Below, piece by piece: positions 1 to 10,895 of a stretch of DNA of 17,218 nucleotides. The DNA lies in NCBI GenBank assembly GCA_034096865.1, contig JAWQFJ010020357.1, positions 1 to 17,218 of the forward strand, given 5' to 3'. Origin of the DNA: Theodoxus fluviatilis. Its lineage: Eukaryota; Mollusca; Gastropoda; Cycloneritida; Neritidae. The notes below the pieces were generated by a model that was not told the DNA's origin, made no database searches, and was given only the letters and a program-made list of their open reading frames with translations. Every line of letters starts with the position of its first letter. Positions within the stretch are counted from its first letter, which is position 1. The translations under genes and the position numbers were made by a program.

Positions 1-19
1 AAGATAATCTTAAGCTTAC

Positions 20-541
20 CATTCTTTTTTAGTGTAGGAGTCACCACAGAAGTATGTTGAGGCTGAGGCAGCCCTCCACTCTGTGTGCGAACAATTTGAG
101 CCACCGCTTGTTGGAGCTCCTGGCTCACCGGCATTTGGTTTGGCAGCATAACCTCTGTTTGTTGACAGGTACTGGTAACTGTTTTGATCAGGATACAGCT
201 TGCACCAAGTTGTCCACAAGCACCACGCTGACTGGCAGCGTAGTCTTCCGTTTCTTGGCTGCCCGGTACAGCTGGGAAAGATGTAGACGTGCCCTCCATT
301 CGATCAGCTGAAGCAGGGGTGTACCGCATCATTTCCATTGCGGGTCTTGCAGCGACAGTCGTGCAGTGAGAGGTAGGAACGAGAGCTGGGACCTCAGGCA
401 GGCTTGTCGGAGGATGGTGAGGGTCGGAGGGTGGCGTTAGATGAGGGTCTGCAGAGGATGTCAGACTTGGAGGTGCCGCTTCAGACTGCATGCCCTCCAT
501 GACGCTGCCAGGAGTTCCACCGTTATCAAGGGACGCAAGGT
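20..541 (-). CDS. Internal coding exon, Pro/Ser/Thr/Gln-rich; probable second exon of the minus-strand Ubl gene
   Basis: On the minus strand a fully open 522-nt stretch lies between a pyrimidine-rich acceptor (TTGTATTGTGCTTCAG, plus-strand 542-557) and a strong donor (AATG|GTAAGC, GT at 19-18). It starts with two bases completing a codon (AC), has 173 codons without a stop, and ends with one base, so both ends are phase 1. The protein begins LASLDNGGTPGSVMEGMQ. It is rich in P, S, T and Q with no recognisable fold, and ends QELQQAVAQIVRTQSGG ... TPTLKKNG. The short Q-rich stretch could be helical; the rest looks disordered. The preceding minus exon (ending at 7278) also ends in phase 1, and joining G to AC gives GAC (Asp), so the two can be spliced in frame. 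That link is inferred; it could instead belong to a separate gene. The exon's function is unknown. Confidence 0.55.
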
Positions 542-557
542 CTGAAGCACAATACAA

Positions 558-1231
558 AAGGAGGTGAGCTGGTGGCTCTCACACACAGGCAGTAGATACT
601 CACAGTTTCATGTACGTGTGAAGAATACGTTTCACCATCAAACTGAAAGAGGATTCTCTAATGACTAATGAAATGCATGTCTTAAGCCACGGAGCCAATC
701 ATGAAGATGTCTTCACTGAAACAATGTCACCAGCTGTTTACTCTCTAGAGGTGAGGTTAGGATGACTAAAACTAGTAAAAGTAGTACAAACCACAGCGGC
801 CCATTGCACACTTCCCCCAAAGGTCAAATCTTCATTGTACTAGAAAAGGGTTTTGTACTCAAATGCATTGTGTACAGCGGTGCTGTGTGCTCAGAGCTGG
901 ACAATTTACATATTTCTGTTCTATGTCAGAATTGCTTCACAAGAACACAGACCTAATTTTACCAACGAGCCCTCAAAGTTTACTGTTTGGTACAGTTCCT
1001 CAAAACAAACCGATTAATCACATTCTGCTGTTAGGAAAATCTTTCATTCACAAATGTAAATATAGAAGTTGTCAACCAAACACTAAGGGTTTCCTAAACA
1101 TTCTACGACAAAACGCATTAATCGAAAAATGCATTGCCCAAAGCAACAACAACACTGACAACTACAACAATAAATGGGGTGACATGTGCACTATTTTAGA
1201 TGATACTACTCCATGAATGTTAGAACGGGAT

Positions 1232-1234
<3 letters not shown>
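558..1234. other. Unannotated AT-rich stretch, no gene seen
   Basis: The stretch has only short overlapping open frames (64-117 codons, plus strand) without a start context, domain or flanking splice signals. No repeat structure or RNA gene is visible. It is read here as intronic or spacer DNA. Confidence 0.5.
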
Positions 1235-1307
<73 letters not shown>

Positions 1308-1322
1308 GCACGCGCACGCGCA
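1235..1322. repeat. (CT)n microsatellite followed by alternating CG/CA tract
   Basis: There are 71 bp of uninterrupted CT dinucleotides (1235-1305), then CACGCACGCGCACGCG, an alternating purine-pyrimidine run that could adopt left-handed (Z) DNA. On the minus strand, the presumed transcribed strand of the surrounding intron, the CT block is a (GA)n purine tract. Confidence 0.95.
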
Positions 1323-1477
1323 ATCATATGCGCACACATGCACACACGCAAGTCACCAATCTACACCATGTCTATAATCCTTCCTTTTCGATTTCTCTTT
1401 TCGTAGAAGGATTAGCCCTTTTTTTCTCCTGAGATCCAACAAACAGAACGACCCTTGCCACCCTTTCTCTCCTCTAC

Positions 1478-1760
<283 letters not shown>

Positions 1761-1910
1761 ATAAAGATAAGAATGATGAGGATAATGATGTGGTGTTGAT
1801 ATTCATGATATTGATGTTTTTTCGTCTCTTCGTTTTTTGTATTTCTCTGTAATTTTGTCCTTCTTGTGTTTTTTTAGACCAAATAAACTGGGGGAAAAAG
1901 AAGAAAAAAG

Positions 1911-4900
1911 TCACAGCAATACACAGGGCCACAGCAATACACAGGGCCACAGCAATACACACAGCCACAGCAATACAGAGAGCCACAGGAATACACACAG
2001 TCACAGGAATACACAGAACCACAGCAATACACAGAGCCGCAGCAATACACAGAGCCACAGCAATACACAGAACCACAGCAATACACAGAGCAACAGCAAT
2101 ACACAGAACCACAGCAATACACAAAGCCACAGCAATACACAGAGCTACAGCAATACACAGAGCTACAGCAATACACAAAGCCACAGCATGACACAGCCAC
2201 AGGAATACACAGAACCACAGCAATACACAGAGCCACAGCAATACACAAAGCCACAGCATGACACAGCCACAGGAATACATAGTCACAGCAATACACAGAG
2301 CCACAGGACTACACACAGTCACAGCAATACACAGAGCCACAGAAATACACAGAGCCACAGCAATACACAGAACCACAGCAATACACAAAGCCACAGAAAT
2401 ACACAGAGCCACAGCAATACACAGAACCACAGCAATACACAGTCACAGCAATACACGAGCCACAGGAATACACCGAGCCACAAGAATACACAAAGTCACA
2501 GCAATACACAGAGCCACAGCAATACACAGAGCCACAGCAATACACACAGCCACAGCAATACACAAGGCCATAGCAATACACACAGCCACAGCAATACACA
2601 GAACCACAGCAATACACAGAGCCATAGCAATACACAGAGCCACAGCAATACACAGAGCCACAGCAATACACAGAACCACAGCAATACACACAGCCACAGC
2701 AATACACAGCCACAGCAATACACAGCCACAGCAATACACAGAGCCACAGCAATACACACAGCCACAGCAATACACACAGCCACAGCAATACACACAGCCA
2801 CAGCAATACACAGCCACAGCAATACACAGAGCCACAGCAATACACAGAGCCACAGCAATACACACAGCCACAGCAATACACACAGCCACAGCAATACACA
2901 CAGCCACAGCAATACACACAGCCACAGCAATACACAGAGCCACAGCAATACACAGAGCCACAGCAATACACAGAGCCACAGCAATACACAGAGCCACAGC
3001 AATACACACAGCCACAGCAATACACAGCCACAGCAATACACAGCCACAGCAATACACACAGCCACAGCAATACACATCCACAGCAATACACACAGCCACA
3101 GCAATACACACAGCCACAGCAATACACACAGCCACAGCAATACACAGAGCCACAGCAATACACACAGCCACAGCAATACACAGAGCCACAGCAATACACA
3201 CAGCCACAGCAATACACAGAGCCACAGCAATACACACAGCCACAGCAATACACAGAGCCACAGCAATACACACAGCCACAGCAATACACAGAGCCACAGC
3301 AATACACACAGCCACAGCAATACACAGAGCCACAGCAATACACACAGCCACAGCAATACACAGAGCCACAGCAATACACACAGCCACAGCAATACACACA
3401 GCCACAGCAATACACACAGCCACAGCAATACACAGAGCCACAGCAATACACAGAGCCACAGCAATACACACAGCCACAGCAATACACACAGCCACAGCAA
3501 TACACAGAGCCACAGCAATACACACAGCCACAGCAATACACACAGCCACAGCAATACACACAGCCACAGCAATACACACAGCCACAGCAATACACACAGC
3601 CACAGCAATACACAGAGCCACAGCAATACACACAGCCACAGCAATACACACAGCCACAGCAATACACAGAGCCACAGCAATACACACAGCCACAGCAATA
3701 CACACAGCCACAGCAATACACAGAGCCACAGCAATACACAAGGCCATAGCAATACACAAAGCCACAGCAATACACAGAGCCACAGCAATACACACAGCCA
3801 CAGCAATACACACAGCCACAGCAATACACACAGCCACAGCAATACACACAGCCACAGCAATACACAGAGCCACAGCAATACACACAGCCACAGCAATACA
3901 CAGAGCCACAGCAATACACACAGCCACAGCAATACACAGAGCCACAGCAATACACAAAGCCACAGCAATACACAGAGCCACAGCAATACACAAAGCCACA
4001 GCAATACACAGAGCCACAGCAATACACAGAGCCACAGCAATACACACAGCCACAGCAATACACAGAGCCACAGCAATACACAGAGCCACAGCAATACACA
4101 CAGCCACAGCAATACACACAGCCACAGCAATACACACAGCCACAGCAATACACAGAGCCACAGCAATACACACAGCCACAGCAATACACAGAGCCACAGC
4201 AATACACAGAGCCACAGCAATACACAGAGCCACAGCAATACACAGAGCCACAGGAATACACAGAGCCACAGCAATACACACAGCCACAGCAATACACAGA
4301 GCCACAGCAATACACACAGCCACAGCAATACACACAGCCACAGCAATACACACAGCCACAGCAATACACAGAGCCACAGCAATACACAGAGCCACAGCAA
4401 TACACACAGCCACAGCAATACACACAGCCACAGCAATACACAGAGCCACAGCAATACACACAGCCACAGCAATACACACAGCCACAGCAATACACAGCCA
4501 CAGCAATACACACAGCCACAGCAATACACAGAGCCACAGCAATACACAGAGCCACAGCAATACACAACAACAGCAATACACACAGCCACAGCAATACACA
4601 GAGCCACAGCAATACACAACCACAGCAATACACACAGCCACAGCAATACACACAGCCACAGCAATACACAGAGCCACAGCAATACACACAGCCACAGCAA
4701 TACACAGAGCCACAGCAATACACACAGCCACAGCAATACACAGAGCCACAGCAATACACACAGCCACAGCAATACACAGAGCCACAGCAATACACACAGC
4801 CACAGCAATACACAGAGCCACAGCAATACACAGAGCCACAGCAATACACAGAGCCACAGCAATACACACAGCCACAGCAATACACAGAGCCACAGCAATA

Positions 4901-7158
4901 CACACAGCCACAGCAATACACACAGCCACAGCAATACACACAGCCACAGGAGTACACAGAGCCACAGCAATACACAGAGCCACAGGAATACACAAAGTCA
5001 CAGCAATACACAGAGCCACAGCAATACACAGAGCCACAGCAATACACAGAGCCACAACAATACACAGAGCCACAGCAAGACACAGAGTCATTTTACACAA
5101 TGCCACAGGACTACACACAGCCACACGAGTACACAGAACCACAGTAATACACAGAGCCACAGCGATACACAGAGTCAAAGCAATACACAGTCAGAGCAAT
5201 ACACAGAGCCACAGGTATACACAAACCCACAGGTATACACAAAGCCACAACAATACACAGAGCCACAGTAATACACAGAGCCACAGCAATACACACAGCC
5301 ACAGAATACACAGAGCCACAGCAATACACAGAGCCACAGCAAAACGCAGAGCCACAGCAATGCACAAAGTCACAGCAATACACAGGGCCATAGCAATACA
5401 CACAGTCACAGCAATACACAGAGCCACAGCGATACACTAGCCTAAGCAATACAGAGAGCCACAGCAATGCACAAAGCCACAGGAATACACAGAACCACAG
5501 CAATACACACAGCGACAGCAATACACACAGCCACAGCAATGCACAGAGCCACAGCAATACAGAGCCACAGCAATACACAGAGCCACAGGAACACACAGAG
5601 CCACATGAATACACGGAGCCACACCAATACACAGAGCCACAGCAATACAATGAACCACAGCAATACACAGAGCCACAGCGATATACAGAGACAAAGCAAT
5701 ACACAGAGACACAGCAATACGCAGAGTCACAGCAATACACAAAGTCACAGCAATGCACAGAGCCACAGGTATACACAAAGCCACAGCAATACACAGAGAT
5801 AGAGCAATACACACAGCCACAGCAATGCACAGAGCCACAGCAATACACACAGCCACAGCAATACACACAGCCACAGCAATACACACAGCCACAGCAATAC
5901 ACAGAGCCACAGCAATACACAGAGCCACAGCAATACACAGAGCCACAGCAATACACAGAGTCACAATAATGCACGAGCCACAACAATACACAGAGCCAAA
6001 TCAATACACAGAATCACAGCAATACACAGACCCACAGCAATGCACACAGCCCCAGCAATACACAGAGCCACAGCAATACACAGAGCCACAGTAATACACG
6101 GACCCTTAGCAATACATAGAGCCACAGTAATACACGGAGCCACAGCAATACACAGAGCCACAGCAATACACAGAGCCACATAATACACAGAGCCATAGCA
6201 ATACACAGAGCCACAGCAATACAGAAAGTCACAGCAATACACTGAGTCACTGGAGTACACAAAGTCACAGTAATACACAGAACCACAACAATACACGAGC
6301 CACAGGAATACACTATGTCACAGGAATACACAGAGCCACATAAATGCACAGAGCCACAGCAATACACAGAGCCACAGCAATACACCGAGCCACAGCAATA
6401 CACAGAGCCACAACAATACACACAGCCACAGCAATACACAGAGCCAGCAATACACTGAGTTACAGCATACATAGCCAAAGGAATACACAGAGCCACAGTA
6501 ATACACACAACCACGGTAATACACAGAGCCACAGCAATACACAGAGCCACAGCAATACACAGAACCACAGCAATACACATAATCACAGCAATACACAGAA
6601 CCACAGTAATACACAGAGCCACAACAATACACAGAACAACAGTAATACACAGAGCCACAGCAATACACTTCGCCACAGCAATTTACAGAACCACAGCAAT
6701 ACACAGAGCCACAGGAATACACAGAGCCACAGGAATACACAGAGTCACAGGAATACACAGAGCCACAGCAATACACAGAGCCACAGCAATACACACAGCC
6801 ACAGCAAATACACAGAACAACATTAATACACAGAGCCACAGCAATACACAGAGTCACAGCAATACACAGAACCACAGCGATGCACAGAACAACATTAATA
6901 CACAGAGCCACAGCGATACACAGAACTACAGCAATACACAGAGCTACAGCAATACATAACATTAATACACAGAGTCACAGGAATACACAGAGCTACAGCA
7001 ATACACGGAACCACAGCAATACACAGAGCCACAGGAATACACAGAGTCACAGCAATACACAGACCCACAGCAATACACACAGCCACAGCAATACACAGAA
7101 CCACAGCAATACACAGAGCCACAGCAATACACAGAGCCACAGAAATGACAATCACAGG
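1911..7158. repeat. 5.2-kb tandem array (minisatellite) of an 18-bp unit, about 290 copies
   Basis: The unit is CACAGCAATACACAGAGC or CACAGCAATACACACAGC, differing at two adjacent positions. Scattered 16-bp units (CACAGCAATACACAGC) shift the register, for example near 2697-2740, 2805-2825, 3015-3050 and 4485-4500. The centre (about 2490-4960) is nearly homogeneous. The left edge (1911-2480) and the long right arm (4960-7158) carry many substitutions (CAGGAATAC, CAGTAATAC, CAACAATAC, CAGCGATAC) and indels. Because 18 is a multiple of 3 and the unit has no stop on either strand, all six frames stay open for kilobases. Plus frames read SHSNTQ, ATAIHR and PQQYTE; minus frames read VALCIA, LWLCVL and CGSVYC. 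Stops appear where units have decayed, with no single frame protected, so this is satellite DNA rather than a gene. Confidence 0.97.
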
Positions 7159-7277
7159 AAAGGAAAGGAGCAGAGGTTGTCTTTATTTCTGGTTCTACCG
7201 AGTCACAAACACTTTTTAAATGATCATTCATCCACGCTCAAACAGTCGAGTGGAAATGTGGACGTACACAAACTTAC

Positions 7278-8535
7278 CACGAGAGCGACTGCGAGTATCG
7301 CTTGTCTCACTGGAAGGAATCTCGTGTGCCTTCTCTTCATCTTGGGCAGTGCAATTCTTTTTTGCAGTCCTATCTTCTGCGACTCCGGGGCGCTTCCGTT
7401 TAGAGCGAGTGGGCGGTGTTTCGCCCTGATCTCTGGGAGAACACGAGGTCTGCTGTCGCTTGACGCAGGAGTGCACCGTAAGCTCTCTAAAGGAGCCAGT
7501 GAGGAAGCTGCCAATAGGTCTTTCTTCACACAGGAACACATCCCTGAGTGCTAATTCTAATGTCCCGTGGGGAAATCTGTGATACTTCTCGATGGCTTTT
7601 CGCACTTTCCCAACTGTCACTTGATCTGCATCTTTGATCACACACGTGTCCTTGAAAAGACCATCAACATGCCCGATCTCTACGACTCTCCCTTTCCTCC
7701 AAATGGTGGCATCAATTTCGTTGCTTTTTTTCCACCCCTTTTTGCACACAGAATCTCTATGGATAGGCTCTCCCGATTTTGCAGTCAATTGAACCAGCCT
7801 AAAATCCACGTTTTGCTCTTTTCCAATGGTTCTCTGGATTGAAGTAAAGTTGTCATATTTCAAAAGTTTTCTCCGGAGCTCAAGTTTCTCGGTATTATTT
7901 TTCCGCATCGTCACAATGACTGTGCAATGAATGTTCGTGGAGACTTCTTCGACGTGGACATGCTTTACTTCTTCAGGGAAATCATTCATCATTCGCGGCT
8001 CCCAAACTTGGATCATACCTGACTCATACTCCCGAACTTGAATAGGATTTTGGAAGAATATTTTACTCTCCTCCGGTTCCTTTGGATTTGCAAAACCTTT
8101 CCGAGTATGCAGGCGCAGTGTACCTTGTGGCATCTGAAGCAGACTGGCTACCTGGGCTCGAAATTCGCGGACACTGCAGTCCTCCGGCACGATTAACAGC
8201 AAGAGTTCTTCTTTTTGGGGCCGCTTTGCGTACGACGTCAGCATGAAAGTGCTGATGTTTCCCGGAGGGACAACGTGCACATAGTATGTCGATGATTGGG
8301 ACGTGTCACACTCCGAACGAATGAATGGACTCTTTTCGTCTATAATATTGTGACCTTGTGAAAACAACAGTTGACTTTCCTCTACCCACTCAACAATGCG
8401 AGGTTTTACCTCTCCGATTGTTTCCGTCACACCGACATCGAAGAACTTAATTCTCTTACTGCCAAGAGGCGGCTGGTAGACAAACTCCACTGTCATCTTT
8501 CCCTCATTGCTTTTCTCGCTCCATCTCCTTTCCAT
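7278..8535 (-). CDS. Multi-ubiquitin-like-domain protein, first coding exon (four Ubl folds)
   Basis: The start ATG at 8535 has a strong context (A at -3, G at +4), with an in-frame TAA 24 bases (eight codons) upstream. The exon codes for 419 residues plus one base and ends at CGTG|GTAAGT. Four Ubl-like units follow each other: about 14-92 (TVEFVYQPP ... YYVHVVPPG), 93-182 (NISTFMLTS ... LIVPEDCSVREFRAQVA ... TLRLHT ... MIQVWEP), 200-280 and 283-357 (RVVEIGHVD ... QVTVGKVRKAIEKYHRF ... ELTVHS). Each has paired N-terminal strands, a central helix and a terminal strand. A basic, disordered tail follows, with an NLS-like RSKRKRP at 377-383. No unit ends in Gly-Gly, so processing and conjugation are unlikely. 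It is collinear with Ubl units 2-5 of the plus-strand gene at 13823-16448. The gene probably continues at 541-20. The Ubl assignment rests on pattern and alignment by eye; biochemical role unknown. Confidence 0.75.
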
Positions 8536-9030
8536 GATACTGTTAATCGTCCTGTCAGTTTACCATAATGAAACAAAAGTTGAGAGGAAGAATCACGCCC
8601 GGAAGCTGCAGCCACCCGGAATCCGCCTTTCCTTGAATTTCCCCATGTTTGTTTCTTTCTGCTGCTCCTTTTCACGCGTTTGTGTGGAGGTGTGACGATG
8701 TGTCGTAAATCCAAGCCTCCATCCTCACTCAAATCCGACTTGAATCTGACGGATGTTCTGCAAACTGAGGCGTGGCAATGATCGTTTGCCCTCACGAAAA
8801 GGATCGAATAGGCTTGACAGAAACACCATTTGGTCGGGGAAAACCCACGACGACTGATGCAGCGCGATACTCCAATCACACAGAGTTTTACAACGGCGAC
8901 ATGATTGAAACACCGTGCTTCCGGTGGCGAGCTGTTTCTGAGCCCCTCGATACGAACTTTGTCGAGTGACTTTTGTACAGGTTTTGTCAGCATATTAACT
9001 TTATTCGGCTCTATTACGAAAACATATGTG
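8536..9030. other. Upstream region of the minus-strand Ubl gene
   Basis: This is non-repetitive DNA just 5' of the start codon. Reading the minus strand, GATTAACAG lies five to thirteen bases before the ATG and could be a splice acceptor for a 5' UTR exon. No clear TATA box or initiator stands out. A 166-codon open frame here overlaps the Ubl start out of frame and shows no domain. Confidence 0.35.
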
Positions 9031-9036
9031 GCTTGT

Positions 9037-9123
9037 TGACCGCGTGGTCTAATAACTGAGGTCTTGCTTGGAGCGAGAACAGCCCAGCAGTGATGTCGTT
9101 GTGACCTTCGGAGGTTAAACCCC
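9037..9123 (+). mobile_element. Possible tRNA-derived SINE head (A-box and B-box like)
   Basis: TGACCGCGTGGTCTAAT at 9037 resembles the tRNA D-arm/A-box region, and GGTTAAACCCC at 9113-9123 matches the B-box consensus GGTTCRANYCC with one mismatch. The spacing (about 76 nt) is long for a tRNA gene, and no cloverleaf or CCA-adjacent acceptor stem was found. A decayed SINE promoter is the most I would propose; chance is quite possible. Confidence 0.2.
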
Positions 9124-9170
9124 CTAGCAGTGTGTAAGGTTCCGCCCTTGCGTCAAGTGCTGGACAGGCC

Positions 9171-9240
9171 GGTGTCAACATGGGTCAAACATTTAACTGC
9201 CGTTACAGCTGTTTTCATCATGATGATACATGTTGACACC
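9171..9240. repeat. Inverted repeat, 12-bp perfect arms
   Basis: GGTGTCAACATG (9171-9182) is matched by CATGTTGACACC (9229-9240), leaving a 46-nt loop. The loop contains a second small palindrome, TCATCATGATGA. The arms do not extend further, so this is either a short hairpin or the decayed ends of a small element. Confidence 0.6.
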
Positions 9241-9602
9241 AGCCTATTCCTCGCAGCCACACGCCCTAGTGACTAGTCTGTGTGTGCAGCCTGACCCCGT
9301 TGCCCTCCCTTATCGCTGTCGTGCAGACGGCGTCCTTTTTATAGACCTACCTTGACCTACTTGAAGCAACATTGCATAAGGCAATCGTACATGCCTTGAT
9401 CTTTGAAGCTGCGACTGAATGCTCCCTTCTCGGCTTCACATCACTCTTGGGTGATGATTCGGACGATCTGAGGGCAGAGTGATGCCTCCAATACTTTAGT
9501 AGCACCCGTTTTAACAAGTGTGAGGCTTTTTTGTGTCACTGCTACATTGGACGTATTGCTCGATAGAGATACCGTTTTCAAAATGTCAACGGCGATAGGA
9601 AG

Positions 9603-9618
9603 TGACGTCAGTGACGTG
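9603..9618 (+). promoter_or_regulatory. CRE-like site pair
   Basis: A full palindromic CRE, TGACGTCA (9603-9610), is followed one base later by a half site, TGACGTG (9612-9618). bZIP factors of the CREB/ATF family bind such sites. No transcription start nearby is evident, so function is unproven. Confidence 0.4.
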
Positions 9619-9855
9619 TTTGACAGCAGGAAAGATGACCACTCCACTTATTCTGGATGATGAAATAAGGACTATAGTCAGTGCAACCGGCTGTAGCGAT
9701 ATTCGATCCGTCACACTTACTTCCAGGGATAATAACAATTATGTTCTTCGGCCGTCGAAAGGAGAGGACCACCTTTGTCAGCATGTCAGGTCAGGCCGAT
9801 CCCTCCAAGGGATGTGTGGGGACAACTCCAGCAGGAAGTGAGGGGGGCGCTCTCT

Positions 9856-9878
9856 GAAGGCCTGGTGCACCGGCCTTC
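9856..9878. repeat. Near-perfect 23-bp palindrome
   Basis: GAAGGCC at 9856-9862 and GGCCTTC at 9872-9878 are complementary, and the inner GGTGCACC is itself palindromic. A single extra T (9863) breaks symmetry. It sits 15 bp before the MITE. Confidence 0.6.
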
Positions 9879-9893
9879 CTGGCCTGTCTTCTT

Positions 9894-10135
9894 CCTGGGC
9901 CCGTATTCACAACAGCGATTTATCTTTTTAACACTCGATTTATCCCCTAGCCCCGCGTTATCTTGATCGGTTAGATAAGGTACGCTCGTCAGAGGATCCT
10001 AGGTTTCGCTTTGCTATATATACTGGTTTCCAGCCAAGGGAGAGCGGAACAGGCAGTTGGAATCGTCTGAGTTTAGAAATAAATCGGAGTTAAAATAAAT
10101 CGCTGATAAATCGCCGTTGTGAATACGGGCCCAGG
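9894..10135. mobile_element. MITE (non-autonomous DNA transposon) with long terminal inverted repeats
   Basis: The ends are CCTGGGCCCGTATTCACAAC at 9894 and, on the other strand from 10135, the same 20 bases. The match continues as AGCGATTTATC versus GGCGATTTATC, giving 30 of 31 identical. Beyond that, GATTTATC-type submotifs and a TTAA-bearing segment recur in mirrored order, so imperfect inversion reaches about 60 bp inward. The element is 242 bp with no coding capacity, and its middle contains TATATATA. A clean target-site duplication is not obvious: the flanks are TCTT and GCTG. The outermost CCT/AGG bases may therefore belong to the element or to a palindromic target. The transposase superfamily cannot be assigned. 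Confidence 0.85.
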
Positions 10136-10198
10136 GCTGTAGCTGTTCTGTTTTCCTCACACGTCTAGGCCCTTTTGTGAATACAGTGATGCCCGTGG

Positions 10199-10199
<1 letters not shown>

Positions 10200-10242
<43 letters not shown>

Positions 10243-10287
10243 TACATACACACTTACATACATACTCATACATACACATTTATACAC
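10200..10287. repeat. (CA)n / (CATA)n microsatellite
   Basis: A (CA)n run of about 37 bp from 10201 degenerates into CATACATACACACTTACATA-like repeats to about 10287. It is ordinary simple repeat. Confidence 0.9.
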
Positions 10288-10706
10288 ATTAAATACATTG
10301 TTGTTCTCGAACCTGCCCGCTGTTGACATCGTGTACAATGCTAGTATTGTCTGATGCTATGAAATACGTTCACCAGTAAAAGGTCCAACACATATATTCC
10401 TAAGGTTGTATTATAATCTTAGCAGAGGGGTAAAACATCAACTGGTATCGGATAAGATCACTCGTAGTGTAATACATGTACTGTAATGAAGGTCACGTTT
10501 TACATCACAAACATGTGCGCTCCTCGTGAGGCACTATCTGAAGCCTTGTCGCTTTTATTCGTATATCAAGTTGTAGAAATGGCTTTATTTCGTAAGAAGT
10601 GTAGTTGAGTTGATGAAAAGATATGACAAATATGGTGTTTTTATGAGGATCTTGAATGTTCTGGTTAGATGATTTAACTTTTTTTTTGCTTTTACAAGAC
10701 CTAAAT

Positions 10707-10895
10707 CTAAGCTCTTGTTGCCTTGAATTTTTTGCCAGGATCACGCCGAATCTTCCAGATCCATAGTTTCTTCTGCTTCTTGTCTGTGGGGAATTTGAAA
10801 AAGGACAGTCTGGAGTTCTCGTCATATCGATCATCGTTCTCGCAATAAGGAACACAGCAGTGTCTATGTGATGATGAAGCCTTCGGTTTCGCCAT
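10707..10895 (-). CDS. THAP-type zinc finger, N-terminal fragment (first exon or remnant)
   Basis: The 62-residue reading MAKPKASSSHRHCCVPYC ... matches the first two-thirds of the THAP domain. It has the CC-x3-C zinc ligands (Cys13/14, Cys18), the SRLSFFKFP hydrophobic core (residues 28-36), and the invariant Trp (W45 or W47) followed by IRRDPGKKFKAT. The expected next block (VCS.HF, supplying the last Cys and His) is missing, because the frame hits TAG at once. No GT donor lies between the conserved part and the stop. Either a GC-type donor (TTCAAG|GCAACA) ends a genuine first exon, or this is a decayed copy. One frame over, RSCKSKK offers a weak continuation, compatible with a frameshift. 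THAP domains bind DNA and occur in host regulators and P-element-like transposases; which applies here cannot be told. Confidence 0.6.
   Translation of the reverse strand: MAKPKASSSHRHCCVPYCENDDRYDENSRLSFFKFPTDKKQKKLWIWKIRRDPGKKFKATRA

Noticed and set aside
16..219. 67-codon minus-strand frame starting with MWTTWCKLYP
   Set aside because: It is a shadow frame of the exon at 20-541, whose other frame is open for the full length between good splice sites.
1837..5440. Very long open frames encoding SHSNTQ, ATAIHR or PQQYTE repeats, and their antisense counterparts
   Set aside because: All six frames are open because the 18-bp unit lacks stops. No frame is protected from stops or indels in the decayed flanks, and there is no initiator, signal peptide or splice context.
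1911..7158. CRISPR array
   Set aside because: Units are contiguous 18-mers without unique spacers, in a eukaryotic intron-like context.
8493..8993. 166-codon minus-strand open frame overlapping the Ubl start
   Set aside because: Out of frame with the Ubl gene, no domain or compositional signal; most likely 5' leader or promoter DNA open by chance.
9441..9841. Short open frames on both strands (68 and 79 codons)
   Set aside because: No domain, no splice framing, and they overlap each other; possibly old transposon debris but unsupported.
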